28,371 bases of DNA. Origin: Halothiobacillus neapolitanus (lineage in GTDB: Bacteria > Pseudomonadota > Gammaproteobacteria > Halothiobacillales > Halothiobacillaceae). The notes under the pieces were generated by a model. The model had not been told where the DNA came from and ran no database searches. It saw nothing but the letters and a program-made list of their open reading frames with translations. Both the position numbers and the translations under genes were made by a program. The stretch is taken from NCBI GenBank assembly GCA_020722165.1, contig DYLI01000004.1:1-28371 (forward strand), in the 5' to 3' direction. Every line of letters starts with the position of its first letter. The stretch's first letter is position 1. Of this stretch, positions 5,972 through 15,092 are shown in pieces.

Positions 5972-6532
5972 TCACCCTACGATGTGATGTTTGCCCACCA
6001 GTTGTACCGAGCTGGCTTTCGGGCCTTTATCGCCTTCGACCTCATCAAAACGCACTTCGGCACCTTGCGGCAAGTCGTCAAATTCCACATTCAACAGGCT
6101 GTTGCGGTGAAAATAAATTTCGCGGCCGTCCGAGGTCAAAATCGTGCCGGAATCCGGTGTAACTTCAACCACACGCCCATGCGCAGGCACGTCATGCGCT
6201 TTCACTTCGCCGCGCATTTTGCCGACGTAGGTTTCCAATTGGCGTTGCGCAGCGGCAAAAGCATCGCGCAAGGTCACGTATAAATCTTCGTGCGCGTGCT
6301 CATCATGCTTGTCATGGCTGACCACAATTTCCTGACCCGGCACGGTAATGTCGATATTAATGTCGTACAACTTTCCCTTGGTTTGACTGTTATGCGGTGC
6401 CGAAACGGTCACGCGCATAGATGTGATTCGATCAAAATAACGCTCCAATTTCATGGCCTTGTCACGGATCGCCGTTTCAATAGCCTCGGATGGCGGAATG
6501 TCCCTGAAGGTAATTTGCAGTGGAAGTCTCAT
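5972..6532 (-). CDS. Ribosome hibernation promoting factor (HPF/RaiA) fused to a cold-shock domain
   Basis: A 186-residue protein with two parts. Residues 1 to about 110 match the HPF/YfiA fold (MRLPLQITFRDIPPSEAIE, then an acidic DINIDITVPG strand and a long helix), which binds the 30S subunit in the decoding region and holds ribosomes inactive. Residues about 118-185 resemble a cold-shock/OB domain (GTILTSDGREIYFHRNSLL), in place of the usual HPF dimerisation tail. Such fusions are known in proteobacteria. Three successive ATG codons (6538, 6535 and 6532) are possible; the third is chosen because AGGAG sits 6 nt upstream of it but abuts the first. It is divergent from aceE and followed by its own terminator, so it is monocistronic. 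Confidence 0.85.
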   Translation of the reverse strand: MRLPLQITFRDIPPSEAIETAIRDKAMKLERYFDRITSMRVTVSAPHNSQTKGKLYDINIDITVPGQEIVVSHDKHDEHAHEDLYVTLRDAFAAAQRQLETYVGKMRGEVKAHDVPAHGRVVEVTPDSGTILTSDGREIYFHRNSLLNVEFDDLPQGAEVRFDEVEGDKGPKASSVQLVGKHHIVG

Positions 6533-6775
6533 CATCATCTCCTCGTCATGCCCAGAATTGGGCGAAACCTTTATGAAAGCTGTGTGACATTGATACCACC
6601 AGTCCCCCATAAAGCCAAGCAGCAAAATACGATGAATACGCACCCCTGCATGGTGGATAGGCAAAAGCACGCCATTCACGCATAATTCGAGGATTAATGC
6701 CCCGGATGCTTGATACCTGCTCAACATCCGCAGGGCAGAATTTTATTCTTTACACGTTGTTGGAGTGCGCGCCGC
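6533..6775. promoter_or_regulatory. Divergent intergenic region between the hpf-like gene and aceE
   Basis: These 243 nt must hold the promoters of both the hibernation factor (minus) and the aceE operon (plus). I could not assign convincing -35/-10 hexamers for either. A small GCCCA-GAAT-TGGGC dyad lies just before the hpf-like gene's ribosome-binding site, and a GGAG ribosome-binding site lies 10 nt before the aceE ATG. Confidence 0.4.
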
Positions 6776-9442
6776 ATGTCGAATCATTATCAGGATAACG
6801 ATCCGCTTGAAACCCAAGAATGGCTTGATGCCCTTGAATCCGTCATCGACTTTGAAGGCACCGCAAAGGCGCAACACCTGATTACCGCGTTGATTGAAGC
6901 GGCGCGCAAACATGGCATCGACACGGCCTATAGCGCCAACACACCCTACATCAACACCATCCCAAAAGAAGCCCAACCTACCTACCCCGGCGACCTGTCG
7001 CTGGAACAACGTTTGCGCGCGCTGATTCGCTGGAACGCCATGGCCATGGTGGTCAAGGCCAATAAATCGCACGACGGCATTGGCGGCCATATTGGTAGCT
7101 ACGCTTCGTCATCCACCTTGTACGAAGTCGGTTTCAACCATTTCTTCAAAGGCCCGGATCACCCTGAAGGTGCGGATATGGTGTTTTTCCAAGGGCATAT
7201 TGCCCCCGGTATTTACGCCCGCGCCTTTCTTGAAGGCCGTCTGGATGAAGAGCATTTGCTCAATTTCCGTCAGGAAGTCGATGGCAAGGGCATTGCCTCC
7301 TACCCACACCCGTGGACCATGCGAGATTTCTGGCAATTCCCCACCGTTTCCATGGGCTTGGGGCCATTGATGGCGATTTACCAAGCGCGCTTCATGAAAT
7401 ACATGGATGCGCGCGGCCTAGCTCCGGCCAATAGCCGCAAGGTGTGGGCGTTTTTGGGCGATGGCGAGATGGATGAACCCGAATCCCTCGGCGCGATTGG
7501 CTTGGCGGTGCGCGAAGAGCTCGACAACCTAGTGTTCGTGATTAACTGCAACCTGCAACGCTTGGATGGCCCGGTGCGCGGCAATGGCAAAATTATTCAA
7601 GAGCTTGAATCGAACTTCCGTGGTGTCGGCTGGAATGTGTACAAGGTTATCTGGGGCAGCGGCTGGGACAACCTGCTCGAAAACGACCATTCCGGGCGCT
7701 TGGTGCAGTTGATGATGGAAACTGTGGACGGCGAATACCAGTCGTTCAAAAGCAAAAATGGCGCGCATGTGCGCGAGCAATTCTTCGGCAAATATCCGGA
7801 AACGCTCAAATTGGTCGAACACATGACCGACGACGAGATTTTTGCGCTGACCCGTGGCGGCCACAGCCCGCGCAAACTTTACGCGGCCTACAAGGCCGCC
7901 AACGAAAGCAAGGGCAAGCCGACCGTTATTTTGGCTAAAACCGTCAAGGGCTACGGCATGGGGCCGTATGGTGAAGCCTCGATGGCCGTACATTCGCAGA
8001 AAAAGCTCGACCACGACGGCCTGAAGTATTTCCGTGACCGTTTCAGCGTGCCCATTTCCGACGAACAACTTGAGCATGAAATCCCCTTCTACCGCCCCAC
8101 GGCGGATAGCGAAGTCATGCAATACATGCAGTCGCACCGCAAGGATCTTGGTGGCTATTTGCCCAGCCGCCGCGATGCCGCGCCCGCGCTTGCTATCCCT
8201 GCACTCAGTACCTTCGAGAGCATGCTGCAATCCACCGGCGACCGTGAAATGTCCACCACCATGGTGTTTGGTCGCCTGCTGGCGCTGTTACTGCGCGACA
8301 AAACGCTCGGCAAGCGCGTTGTACCTATTATCCCGGACGAAGCGCGTACCTTTGGACTTGAAGGTCTGTTCCGCCAGGTCGGTATTTACGACCCGGCAGG
8401 CCAGCTTTACGAGCCGGTCGATGCCAATCAGGTTATGTGGTATAAGCAGGCCGCCAACGGCCAAGTGCTGCAAGAAGGCATTAACGAAGCCGGTTCGATG
8501 GCCAGCTGGATTGCCGCCGCCACCGCCTACGCCAACCACGGCGTGGCCATGATTCCGTTCTACATCTACTACTCGATGTTCGGCTATCAGCGCATCGGCG
8601 ACTTGGCTTGGGCTGCGGGTGACATGCAGGCGCGCGGCTTTATGATTGGCGCGACCGCCGGGCGCACCACACTTGCGGGCGAAGGTTTGCAACATCAGGA
8701 CGGTCACAACCTGCTCGCCTTCGGCCAGATTCCGAACTGCATCAGCTACGACCCGACCTTTGCTTTTGAAATGACCGTGATTGTGCATGACGGCCTCAAG
8801 CGCATGTTCGAGAACCACGAGCATGTGTATTACTACGTCACTGCCATGAACGAAAACTACACTCACCCGGCCATGCCGCAAGGTGTGGAAAACGGCATTC
8901 TCAAAGGCTTGTACGCCTTTGCGCACAGCACAAGCAAGCACAAGGCACGCGCGCAACTCATGGGTTCCGGCACTATTTTGCGCGAAGTCATTGCCGCCGC
9001 CGCCATGCTGGAAGCCGAGTGGAATGTCGCGGTCGATGTCTGGTCGGCTACTAGCTTTAACTTGCTGCAACGCGAGGGCGTGGATTGTGAGCGCTGGAAC
9101 ACGCGCCACCCCGAAGCCGCTGCGCGTGTACCGTATGCCACCCAGACCATGAGCACAACACAAGGGCCCATTATTGCCGCCACCGACTATGTGCGCGCTG
9201 TACCGGAACAGATTCGTGCTTACCTGCCCGGCAAGCGCTTTGTGACCTTGGGCACCGACGGCTTCGGTCGCTCGGATACCCGCGAAGCGCTGCGCCGCTT
9301 CTTTGAGGTGGATCGTTGGAACATCGTGGTTGCCACACTGAAAGCCTTGGCTGATGACGGCACCCTGCCTGCCAGCAAAGTCTCCGAGGCCATCCAAAAA
9401 TACGGCCTGGATGTTGACAAACCCAACCCAATGACCGTATAA
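6776..9442 (+). CDS. aceE: Pyruvate dehydrogenase E1 component, homodimeric type
   Basis: An 888-residue protein, practically the length of E. coli AceE (887). It uses thiamine diphosphate to decarboxylate pyruvate and passes the acetyl group to lipoyl groups of E2. The thiamine-binding GDGEMDEPES motif starts at residue 228, and an asparagine-bearing NCNLQRLDGPV segment closes the site, as in the AceE family. The start is MSNHYQDNDPLET, at the ATG at 6776 with GGAG upstream; an in-frame extension 22 codons longer lacks family-like residues. It is the first gene of aceE-aceF-lpdA-tauE, with 22 nt to aceF. No truncation or missing motif was seen. Confidence 0.98.
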   Translation: MSNHYQDNDPLETQEWLDALESVIDFEGTAKAQHLITALIEAARKHGIDTAYSANTPYINTIPKEAQPTYPGDLSLEQRLRALIRWNAMAMVVKANKSHDGIGGHIGSYASSSTLYEVGFNHFFKGPDHPEGADMVFFQGHIAPGIYARAFLEGRLDEEHLLNFRQEVDGKGIASYPHPWTMRDFWQFPTVSMGLGPLMAIYQARFMKYMDARGLAPANSRKVWAFLGDGEMDEPESLGAIGLAVREELDNLVFVINCNLQRLDGPVRGNGKIIQELESNFRGVGWNVYKVIWGSGWDNLLENDHSGRLVQLMMETVDGEYQSFKSKNGAHVREQFFGKYPETLKLVEHMTDDEIFALTRGGHSPRKLYAAYKAANESKGKPTVILAKTVKGYGMGPYGEASMAVHSQKKLDHDGLKYFRDRFSVPISDEQLEHEIPFYRPTADSEVMQYMQSHRKDLGGYLPSRRDAAPALAIPALSTFESMLQSTGDREMSTTMVFGRLLALLLRDKTLGKRVVPIIPDEARTFGLEGLFRQVGIYDPAGQLYEPVDANQVMWYKQAANGQVLQEGINEAGSMASWIAAATAYANHGVAMIPFYIYYSMFGYQRIGDLAWAAGDMQARGFMIGATAGRTTLAGEGLQHQDGHNLLAFGQIPNCISYDPTFAFEMTVIVHDGLKRMFENHEHVYYYVTAMNENYTHPAMPQGVENGILKGLYAFAHSTSKHKARAQLMGSGTILREVIAAAAMLEAEWNVAVDVWSATSFNLLQREGVDCERWNTRHPEAAARVPYATQTMSTTQGPIIAATDYVRAVPEQIRAYLPGKRFVTLGTDGFGRSDTREALRRFFEVDRWNIVVATLKALADDGTLPASKVSEAIQKYGLDVDKPNPMTV

Positions 9443-9464
9443 ATTCGTTACGAGACTCAAATTT

Positions 9465-10778
9465 ATGGCAATGCAGAAATTCACCCTGCCGGATATTGGC
9501 AATTACAAAGATATTCCGGTGATTGAAATTTTGGTTAACGAGGGCGATAGGGTCGAAAAAGACCAGTCGCTTCTGACCCTGGAATCCGACAAGGCCACCA
9601 TGGAAATTCCCGCACCGTTTGCAGGTGTGGTGCGCAATATTCAGGTCAAGTTGGAACAGCGAATCAACCAAGGTGACTTGATTTGCGAGATTGAAACTTC
9701 GGCGGACGCTGCGCCTGCGGCTAAAGTCGAAACACCTGCGCCCGCTCCGGCTGCTGTTGTCGCTGCACCGCAAGCTGCCCCCATGCCTGCGCCCGCCGCA
9801 AACATCCCTCTCGCCAGCGCGACCAGCGAAAAGCCAATCAACGCCCCAAGCTCAGGCGCGAAATATCACGCTTCGCCCTCGGTACGTGCTTATGCGCGCA
9901 ACCTTGGCGTTGAGTTGCAACATGTGGTCGGTACGGGCCCGAAAAACCGCATCCAGACCAACGATGTCGAGGCCTACATCAAAGCCGTGATGCAGGGCGA
10001 AAAACCCGCACCCAAGGCTCTTGCTGTCAGCATGACGGGCTCCGGCATTCCGCCTGTGCCGAACATCGACTTCACCCAGTTTGGTGAGGTTGAGCGCGTT
10101 GAGCTTTCACGTATCAAGAAACTTTCTGGCAAGCATTTGACCGCCTGCTGGCTGAACATCCCACATGTGACGCAATTTGATGAAGCCGACATTAGCGAAC
10201 TTGAAGACTTCCGTGCCAGCCTGAAAGCCCGCGCTGAAAAAGCCGGGGTGAAAATGACCCCGCTGCCTTTTGTGATGATGGCGGTGGTACAGGCTCTCAA
10301 GGAATTCCCACATTTCAATGCGTCGATGTGTGCCGATAACAATGCCATCGTGTTGAAAAAATACTTCAATATTGGCGTCGCGGTGGATACGCCGAATGGC
10401 CTGGTCGTACCCGTGGTGCGTGACGTGGACAAGAAAGGCTTGTTTGACATTGCCCGCGAACTGGCCGAAATCAGCCAGCGCGCTCGCGATGGCAAGCTCT
10501 CGCCAACCGATATGTCCGGCGGCTGCTTCAGCATCTCAAGTCTTGGCGGCATTGGCGGCACGCAGTTCACACCGATTGTGAATGCACCCGAAGTCGCCAT
10601 TCTCGGCATTTCCAAAGCCAAAATGGCACCCGTGTGGAATGGCTCAAGCTTCGAGCCACGTCTGATGATGCCGTTTTCGGTGTCCTACGACCATCGAGTA
10701 ATCGACGGCGCGCAAGGCGTGCGTTTTACCACCCGCCTGGCTCAATTGCTGGGTGATTTGCGTGAAATACTCATTTAA
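9465..10778 (+). CDS. aceF: Pyruvate dehydrogenase E2, dihydrolipoyl acetyltransferase
   Basis: A 437-residue E2 that forms the core of the complex and transfers acetyl groups to CoA. Domain order: one lipoyl domain (about 3-78, lipoyl lysine Lys43 in ESDKATM), an Ala/Pro-rich flexible linker (about 79-130), a peripheral subunit-binding domain (about 135-173, HASPSVRAYARNLGVE), a second short linker, and the catalytic domain (about 205-437) with the active-site motif DHRVIDG (His410, Asp414). E. coli AceF has three lipoyl domains; a single one is common elsewhere, and here a further lipoyl domain sits on E3. The first of two nearby ATGs is used. 22 nt separate it from lpdA. Confidence 0.97.
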   Translation: MAMQKFTLPDIGNYKDIPVIEILVNEGDRVEKDQSLLTLESDKATMEIPAPFAGVVRNIQVKLEQRINQGDLICEIETSADAAPAAKVETPAPAPAAVVAAPQAAPMPAPAANIPLASATSEKPINAPSSGAKYHASPSVRAYARNLGVELQHVVGTGPKNRIQTNDVEAYIKAVMQGEKPAPKALAVSMTGSGIPPVPNIDFTQFGEVERVELSRIKKLSGKHLTACWLNIPHVTQFDEADISELEDFRASLKARAEKAGVKMTPLPFVMMAVVQALKEFPHFNASMCADNNAIVLKKYFNIGVAVDTPNGLVVPVVRDVDKKGLFDIARELAEISQRARDGKLSPTDMSGGCFSISSLGGIGGTQFTPIVNAPEVAILGISKAKMAPVWNGSSFEPRLMMPFSVSYDHRVIDGAQGVRFTTRLAQLLGDLREILI

Positions 10779-10800
10779 TTGCTGACACGAGGACGCTCAC

Positions 10801-12576
10801 ATGGCGACAATTGAAACCATCCTGCTGCCCGATGTCGGCAATTTTGACCAAATTCCGGTGATTGAAATCCTTGCACAAGCTGGTGATGTGATTGAAAAAG
10901 ATCAGTCGCTGCTTACGCTGGAAACCGACAAGGCCACCATGGAAATTCCTGCCCCCGTGGCGGGTGTGCTGGTGGAATGGCTGGTGAAGCTTGGCGATAA
11001 ACTCAGCAAGGGAATGCCGATTGCCAGGTTTGAGCTGGCGGCTGCAAGCGCAGGAAGTGCATCAGCCCCAGCGGCTGAAAAGCCCGCCCCCTCGACACCT
11101 GAAAAGGTCGCCGTAACGCCTCCTGCTGCTAGTTTGGCGACCGCATCCGCACTCCCGTCTGCCGACATCACCTGTGAAGTCCTCGTACTCGGCGCAGGCC
11201 CCGGCGGTTATACCGCCGCCTTCCGTGCCGCCGACTTGGGCAAAAACGTCATCCTTATTGAAAAAGAGCCGGTACTCGGCGGCGTATGCCTGAATGTCGG
11301 CTGCATCCCCTCCAAGGCCTTGCTACACGTTTCGCAAGTGATGAATGAAACGCGCGAAATGTCCGCGCATGGTGTGAGCTTTGCCGAACCCAGCGTGGAT
11401 TTGGACAAGTTACGCGACTTCAAAAATGGCGTGATTAAAAAGCTCACGGGTGGCCTGGTGCAACTCGCCAAGCAGCGCAAAGTTCAGGTCATCACCGGTG
11501 AAGGTCGCTTCAGCTCGCCACATACGGTGTCTGTGACCACGGCGGACGGCGTGAAAATCATCGCTTTCCAACACGCCATTATCGCGGCGGGTTCACGTCC
11601 GGTGCATCTGCCCTTCATTCCGCACGACGACCCACGCGTGATCGACTCCACCGGCGCGCTCGAACTGACCGACATTCCCAAGCGCATGTTGGTGATTGGC
11701 GGCGGCATTATCGGCCTGGAAATGGCGCAGGTATACGACGCGCTGGGTACGAAAATCACTATCGTTGAACTGGCCGACAATATCGTTTCCGTTGCCGACA
11801 AAGACATTGTGATGCCACTGCTTAAGCGCATTAAAAAGCGTTACGAAAACATTTTCCTTGGTGCAAAAGTCACGGCGGTCAAAGCCACGCCCGAAGGCTT
11901 GGTGGTCAACTTTGAAGGCAAGGGTGCGCCCGAGTCCGACACCTTCGACAAGGTGCTGGTCGCGGTGGGTCGCATCCCCAATGGCAAGCTGGTTGATGCG
12001 GACAAGGCGGGTGTCGAGGTGAATGAGCGCGGCTTTATCCCCGCCGATGCACGCCTACGCACCAATGTGGCGCATATTCACGCCATTGGCGACATCATTG
12101 GTCAGCCTATGTTGGCGCACAAAGCGGTACATGAAGGCAAGGTTGCCGCTGAAGTCATCAGCGGCATGGCCTCGGCCTTTACACCGATCAGTATTCCCAA
12201 CGTGGCCTATACCGACCCGGAAATCGCCTGGGTGGGCAAGACCGAAGACGAACTCAAGCGCGATGGCGTGGCCTATGAAAAAGGCACGTTCCCGTGGGCG
12301 GCCTCCGGGCGCTCGCTCGCCAATGGGCGCGACGAAGGTCTTACCAAGGCGCTGTTTTGCACCGAAACCCACCGTTTGCTCGGCGCGGGTATCGTCGGCA
12401 CCAATGCGGGCGAACTGATTGCCGAAGCTACTTTGGCGCTGGAAATGGGCGCAGATATGGCCGACATTGGCTTAACCATCCACCCGCACCCCACGCTTTC
12501 GGAAACCCTGGGGCTGGCGGCGGAAATGGCCGAAGGCACGATTACCGACTTGTTGCCGCCTAAAAAGCGAGGCTAA
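10801..12576 (+). CDS. lpdA: Dihydrolipoyl dehydrogenase (E3) with N-terminal lipoyl domain
   Basis: A 591-residue flavoprotein that reoxidises dihydrolipoyl groups with NAD+. Residues 1 to about 80 are a lipoyl domain (Lys44 in ETDKATMEIP) nearly identical in motif to that of aceF. An Ala/Pro/Ser linker (about 81-123) joins it to the E3 body. There the FAD-binding VLGAGPGGYTAAFRAADLG, the redox disulfide Cys163-Cys168 in GGVCLNVGCIPSK, the NAD-binding VIGGGIIGLEMA, and the catalytic His563/Glu568 in HPHPTLSE are all present. Lipoyl-fused E3 is known from betaproteobacteria and some gammaproteobacteria. GAGGA precedes the ATG. Confidence 0.97.
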   Translation: MATIETILLPDVGNFDQIPVIEILAQAGDVIEKDQSLLTLETDKATMEIPAPVAGVLVEWLVKLGDKLSKGMPIARFELAAASAGSASAPAAEKPAPSTPEKVAVTPPAASLATASALPSADITCEVLVLGAGPGGYTAAFRAADLGKNVILIEKEPVLGGVCLNVGCIPSKALLHVSQVMNETREMSAHGVSFAEPSVDLDKLRDFKNGVIKKLTGGLVQLAKQRKVQVITGEGRFSSPHTVSVTTADGVKIIAFQHAIIAAGSRPVHLPFIPHDDPRVIDSTGALELTDIPKRMLVIGGGIIGLEMAQVYDALGTKITIVELADNIVSVADKDIVMPLLKRIKKRYENIFLGAKVTAVKATPEGLVVNFEGKGAPESDTFDKVLVAVGRIPNGKLVDADKAGVEVNERGFIPADARLRTNVAHIHAIGDIIGQPMLAHKAVHEGKVAAEVISGMASAFTPISIPNVAYTDPEIAWVGKTEDELKRDGVAYEKGTFPWAASGRSLANGRDEGLTKALFCTETHRLLGAGIVGTNAGELIAEATLALEMGADMADIGLTIHPHPTLSETLGLAAEMAEGTITDLLPPKKRG

Positions 12577-12580
12577 TTCC

Positions 12581-13378
12581 ATGGATCTACTCGCCCTAGG
12601 AACCTACGCTCTGCTTGGAATCTTTGCCGGACTGATGGCCGGGATGCTGGGCATTGGCGGCGGTTTGATTATCGTGCCGATTCTTGTGTGGCTATTCAGC
12701 GTGCAGGGGCATGTGCCGCCGGAAATCATGATGCAAGTCGCAGTGGGAACATCGCTGGCAACCATTATCCTGACCTCCATCGGCTCGATCTGGGCGCACC
12801 ATCAAAAAGGCGCGGTGGATTGGCTGATCGTGCGGCGGATTTTGCTTGGTTTGCTCATTGGCTCCGTGGCAGGCTCCGTGCTTGCTAATTACATGCCAAG
12901 TGATGTGCTCAAAAAAGTCTTTGGCGTTTTACAAATCACGATCGCCTTACAAATGGCCTTTGGCCGCCAGCCCGCACCACATAGTCAGTTACCTGGCTCC
13001 GTGGGCATGACCACGGCAGGTTCGGTTGTAGGCGCGATTAGCTCGCTGATGGGCATGGGCGGTGGCGCGGTATCCACACCCTTTTTTGCCTGGTGCAACG
13101 TCCCCATGCGCCGCGCCATAGCCACCTCGGCGGCCATTGGTTTTCCGGCGGCCATTGCCGGCAGTGCCGCCTATGTTTTTACCGGCTATGGCCTGCCTAA
13201 TCTGCCACCCATGAGCCTTGGCTATGTGTATCTGCCCGCGTGGCTGAGCATTGGGGTGATGAGCATTGTTTTTGCCATGCTCGGTGCCAAACTCACGCAT
13301 ATTCTGCCCGTGGATATCCTGAAAAAAGTCTTCGCCGTGCTGTTGATTGTCCTCGGCATCAAAATGCTCTTTTTCTAA
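12581..13378 (+). CDS. TauE/SafE-family anion (sulfite/organosulfonate) exporter-like membrane protein
   Basis: A 265-residue inner-membrane protein with about eight hydrophobic segments. It is built as two related halves, each beginning with the glycine-rich signature of the family: GIFAGLMAGMLGIGGG near residues 14-29 and GAISSLMGMGGGA near 151-163. Members export or take up sulfite, sulfoacetate and similar anions; the substrate here cannot be told from sequence. The ATG lies 4 nt after the lpdA stop, so it is the last gene of the pyruvate dehydrogenase operon by position. A functional link to pyruvate metabolism is not evident. aroK follows after 15 nt. Confidence 0.9.
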   Translation: MDLLALGTYALLGIFAGLMAGMLGIGGGLIIVPILVWLFSVQGHVPPEIMMQVAVGTSLATIILTSIGSIWAHHQKGAVDWLIVRRILLGLLIGSVAGSVLANYMPSDVLKKVFGVLQITIALQMAFGRQPAPHSQLPGSVGMTTAGSVVGAISSLMGMGGGAVSTPFFAWCNVPMRRAIATSAAIGFPAAIAGSAAYVFTGYGLPNLPPMSLGYVYLPAWLSIGVMSIVFAMLGAKLTHILPVDILKKVFAVLLIVLGIKMLFF

Positions 13379-13393
13379 ACTAACATTGTCACC

Positions 13394-13921
13394 ATGCGCG
13401 AAAGCATCTTTTTAGTTGGCCCGATGGGCGCGGGCAAATCCACCAGCGGGCGCTTGCTGGCGCGCACCTTGGGTATGCGTTTTATCGACAGCGATAAAAT
13501 TATCGAACAACGCACCGGTGCCAGCATTCCACTGATTTTTGAAGTCGAAGGTGAGGCGGGCTTTCGCCAACGCGAAAAAGCGGTGATTGACGAGCTCAGT
13601 CAAATGCACGGCGTTGTGCTCGCCACAGGCGGCGGTTCGGTGCTCCTACCTGAAAACCGCGATGCGCTGCACAATCGCGGCATCGTGATCTATCTTTTTG
13701 CTTCGGTCGATCATCAAATGGAACGCACTGCGCATGACCAAAACCGCCCACTATTGCAAACATCTGACCGGCGTGGCACTTTGCAAAACCTGATGCGGAT
13801 TCGTGATCCGCTGTATCGGCAAACCGCGCATCTGGTGGTTGCGACTGATCGACTGATTCCAAAGTTTGTCGTGCAACGTATTTTGCGTGGTTTACATATG
13901 GATACACACCCTGGCCGATAA
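13394..13921 (+). CDS. aroK: Shikimate kinase
   Basis: A 175-residue P-loop kinase that phosphorylates shikimate with ATP in the aromatic amino acid pathway. The Walker A loop GPMGAGKST is at residues 9-17, the shikimate/Mg-binding Asp34 is in FIDSDKIIE, Arg58 is in FRQRE, the glycine-rich ATGGGS (77-82) follows, and the lid arginine is in NRPLL (117-121). Length is usual for AroK. The start has no clear ribosome-binding site and may depend on readthrough from the preceding gene. The aroK-aroB-damX order is the common gammaproteobacterial one. Confidence 0.96.
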   Translation: MRESIFLVGPMGAGKSTSGRLLARTLGMRFIDSDKIIEQRTGASIPLIFEVEGEAGFRQREKAVIDELSQMHGVVLATGGGSVLLPENRDALHNRGIVIYLFASVDHQMERTAHDQNRPLLQTSDRRGTLQNLMRIRDPLYRQTAHLVVATDRLIPKFVVQRILRGLHMDTHPGR

Positions 13922-13973
13922 CCCGGGTTGCTGACGCAAAGAACATCAATCATATTGATATAAAAGGATATTT

Positions 13974-15092
13974 ATGCAAACCCTGCACGTTGACCTTGGC
14001 GAACGCAGCTACCCAATTTACATTGGTCAAGGCTTGCTCGACCAAAGCGCCCTGTTGCGTGATGCGATTATCGGTAGCAGCGCCCTTGTCGTGACCAATA
14101 CCACCGTCGCGCCGCTGTATCGCCAGCGCCTTGATGCCGCACTTGAGGGGCTAAAAACCGCCACAGTCATCCTGCCCGATGGTGAAGCCTACAAATCCAT
14201 CGAAAGTCTGCAAAAAATCTGGGACGCGCTGGTTGAAGGACGCTTTGACCGCAATACCACCCTGATTGCCCTTGGTGGCGGCGTGATTGGCGACATTACC
14301 GGCTTCGCCGCCGCCAGCTACCAACGCGGCGTGAACTTCATTCAGATTCCCACCACCCTGCTCTCGCAAGTGGATTCCTCCGTGGGCGGCAAAACCGGCA
14401 TCAACCACCCCGGCGGTAAAAACATGCTCGGCGCTTTCTGGCAACCGCAAGTGGTGATGGCCGACACCGACACACTCAACACCCTGCCCGACCGCGAGCT
14501 TTCCGCCGGTCTCGCCGAAGTCATTAAATATGGCCTGATTTACGATGAAGCGTTTTTAAGCTGGATTGAAGCGAATATCGACGCACTGCGCGCCCGCAAC
14601 CCGCAAGCCCTGGCCTATGCCATTCGTCGCTCCTGTGACATCAAGGCCGAAGTGGTCAGCCAGGACGAACGCGAAACCGGTCTGCGCGCCATTTTGAATC
14701 TCGGCCACACCTTCGGCCATGCGATTGAAAACGCACAAGGCTATGGTAATTGGCTGCATGGCGAGGCCGTGGGTGCGGGCATGTGCATGGCTGCCCGTCT
14801 GTCCGAGCTTGAAGGCTGTCTCAGTACCGCCGAGGTCGAGCGCACCCGCCACATTATTCAGCGCGCCGGTCTACCCACCCACGCCCCGGCCAATATGAGC
14901 CTGGAACAATTTACGCACCTCATGGGCATCGACAAAAAAGTACTGGACGGGAAATTGCGTTTGATTTTGCTCACCCGCATTGGCGAAGCGGCTGTGCGTG
15001 CAGATTTTTCGCCTGCTCATCTTCACCAATGCCTTGCCGACTTCACAACTCAACCTAAACTTGCTGCGATCCAAGCTGCGGAGAATGTGTAA
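13974..15092 (+). CDS. aroB: 3-dehydroquinate synthase
   Basis: A 372-residue NAD- and metal-dependent enzyme making 3-dehydroquinate from DAHP, the second step of the shikimate pathway. Motifs: GGGVIGDITGFAA (about 101-113), the conserved IPTTLLSQVDSSVGGKTG segment (about 124-141), and HTFGHAIE with metal-binding histidines (about 244-251). The ATG follows AAAAGGA at a good distance. A small ATCAAT-CAT-ATTGAT dyad lies at 13945-13959 between aroK and aroB. The stop codon is directly followed by the ATG of the next gene. Confidence 0.97.
   Translation: MQTLHVDLGERSYPIYIGQGLLDQSALLRDAIIGSSALVVTNTTVAPLYRQRLDAALEGLKTATVILPDGEAYKSIESLQKIWDALVEGRFDRNTTLIALGGGVIGDITGFAAASYQRGVNFIQIPTTLLSQVDSSVGGKTGINHPGGKNMLGAFWQPQVVMADTDTLNTLPDRELSAGLAEVIKYGLIYDEAFLSWIEANIDALRARNPQALAYAIRRSCDIKAEVVSQDERETGLRAILNLGHTFGHAIENAQGYGNWLHGEAVGAGMCMAARLSELEGCLSTAEVERTRHIIQRAGLPTHAPANMSLEQFTHLMGIDKKVLDGKLRLILLTRIGEAAVRADFSPAHLHQCLADFTTQPKLAAIQAAENV

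Noticed and set aside
8288..9502. 404-codon open frame on the minus strand
   Set aside because: It is antisense to aceE, which is full length with all motifs; long antisense frames are common opposite GC-rich genes.
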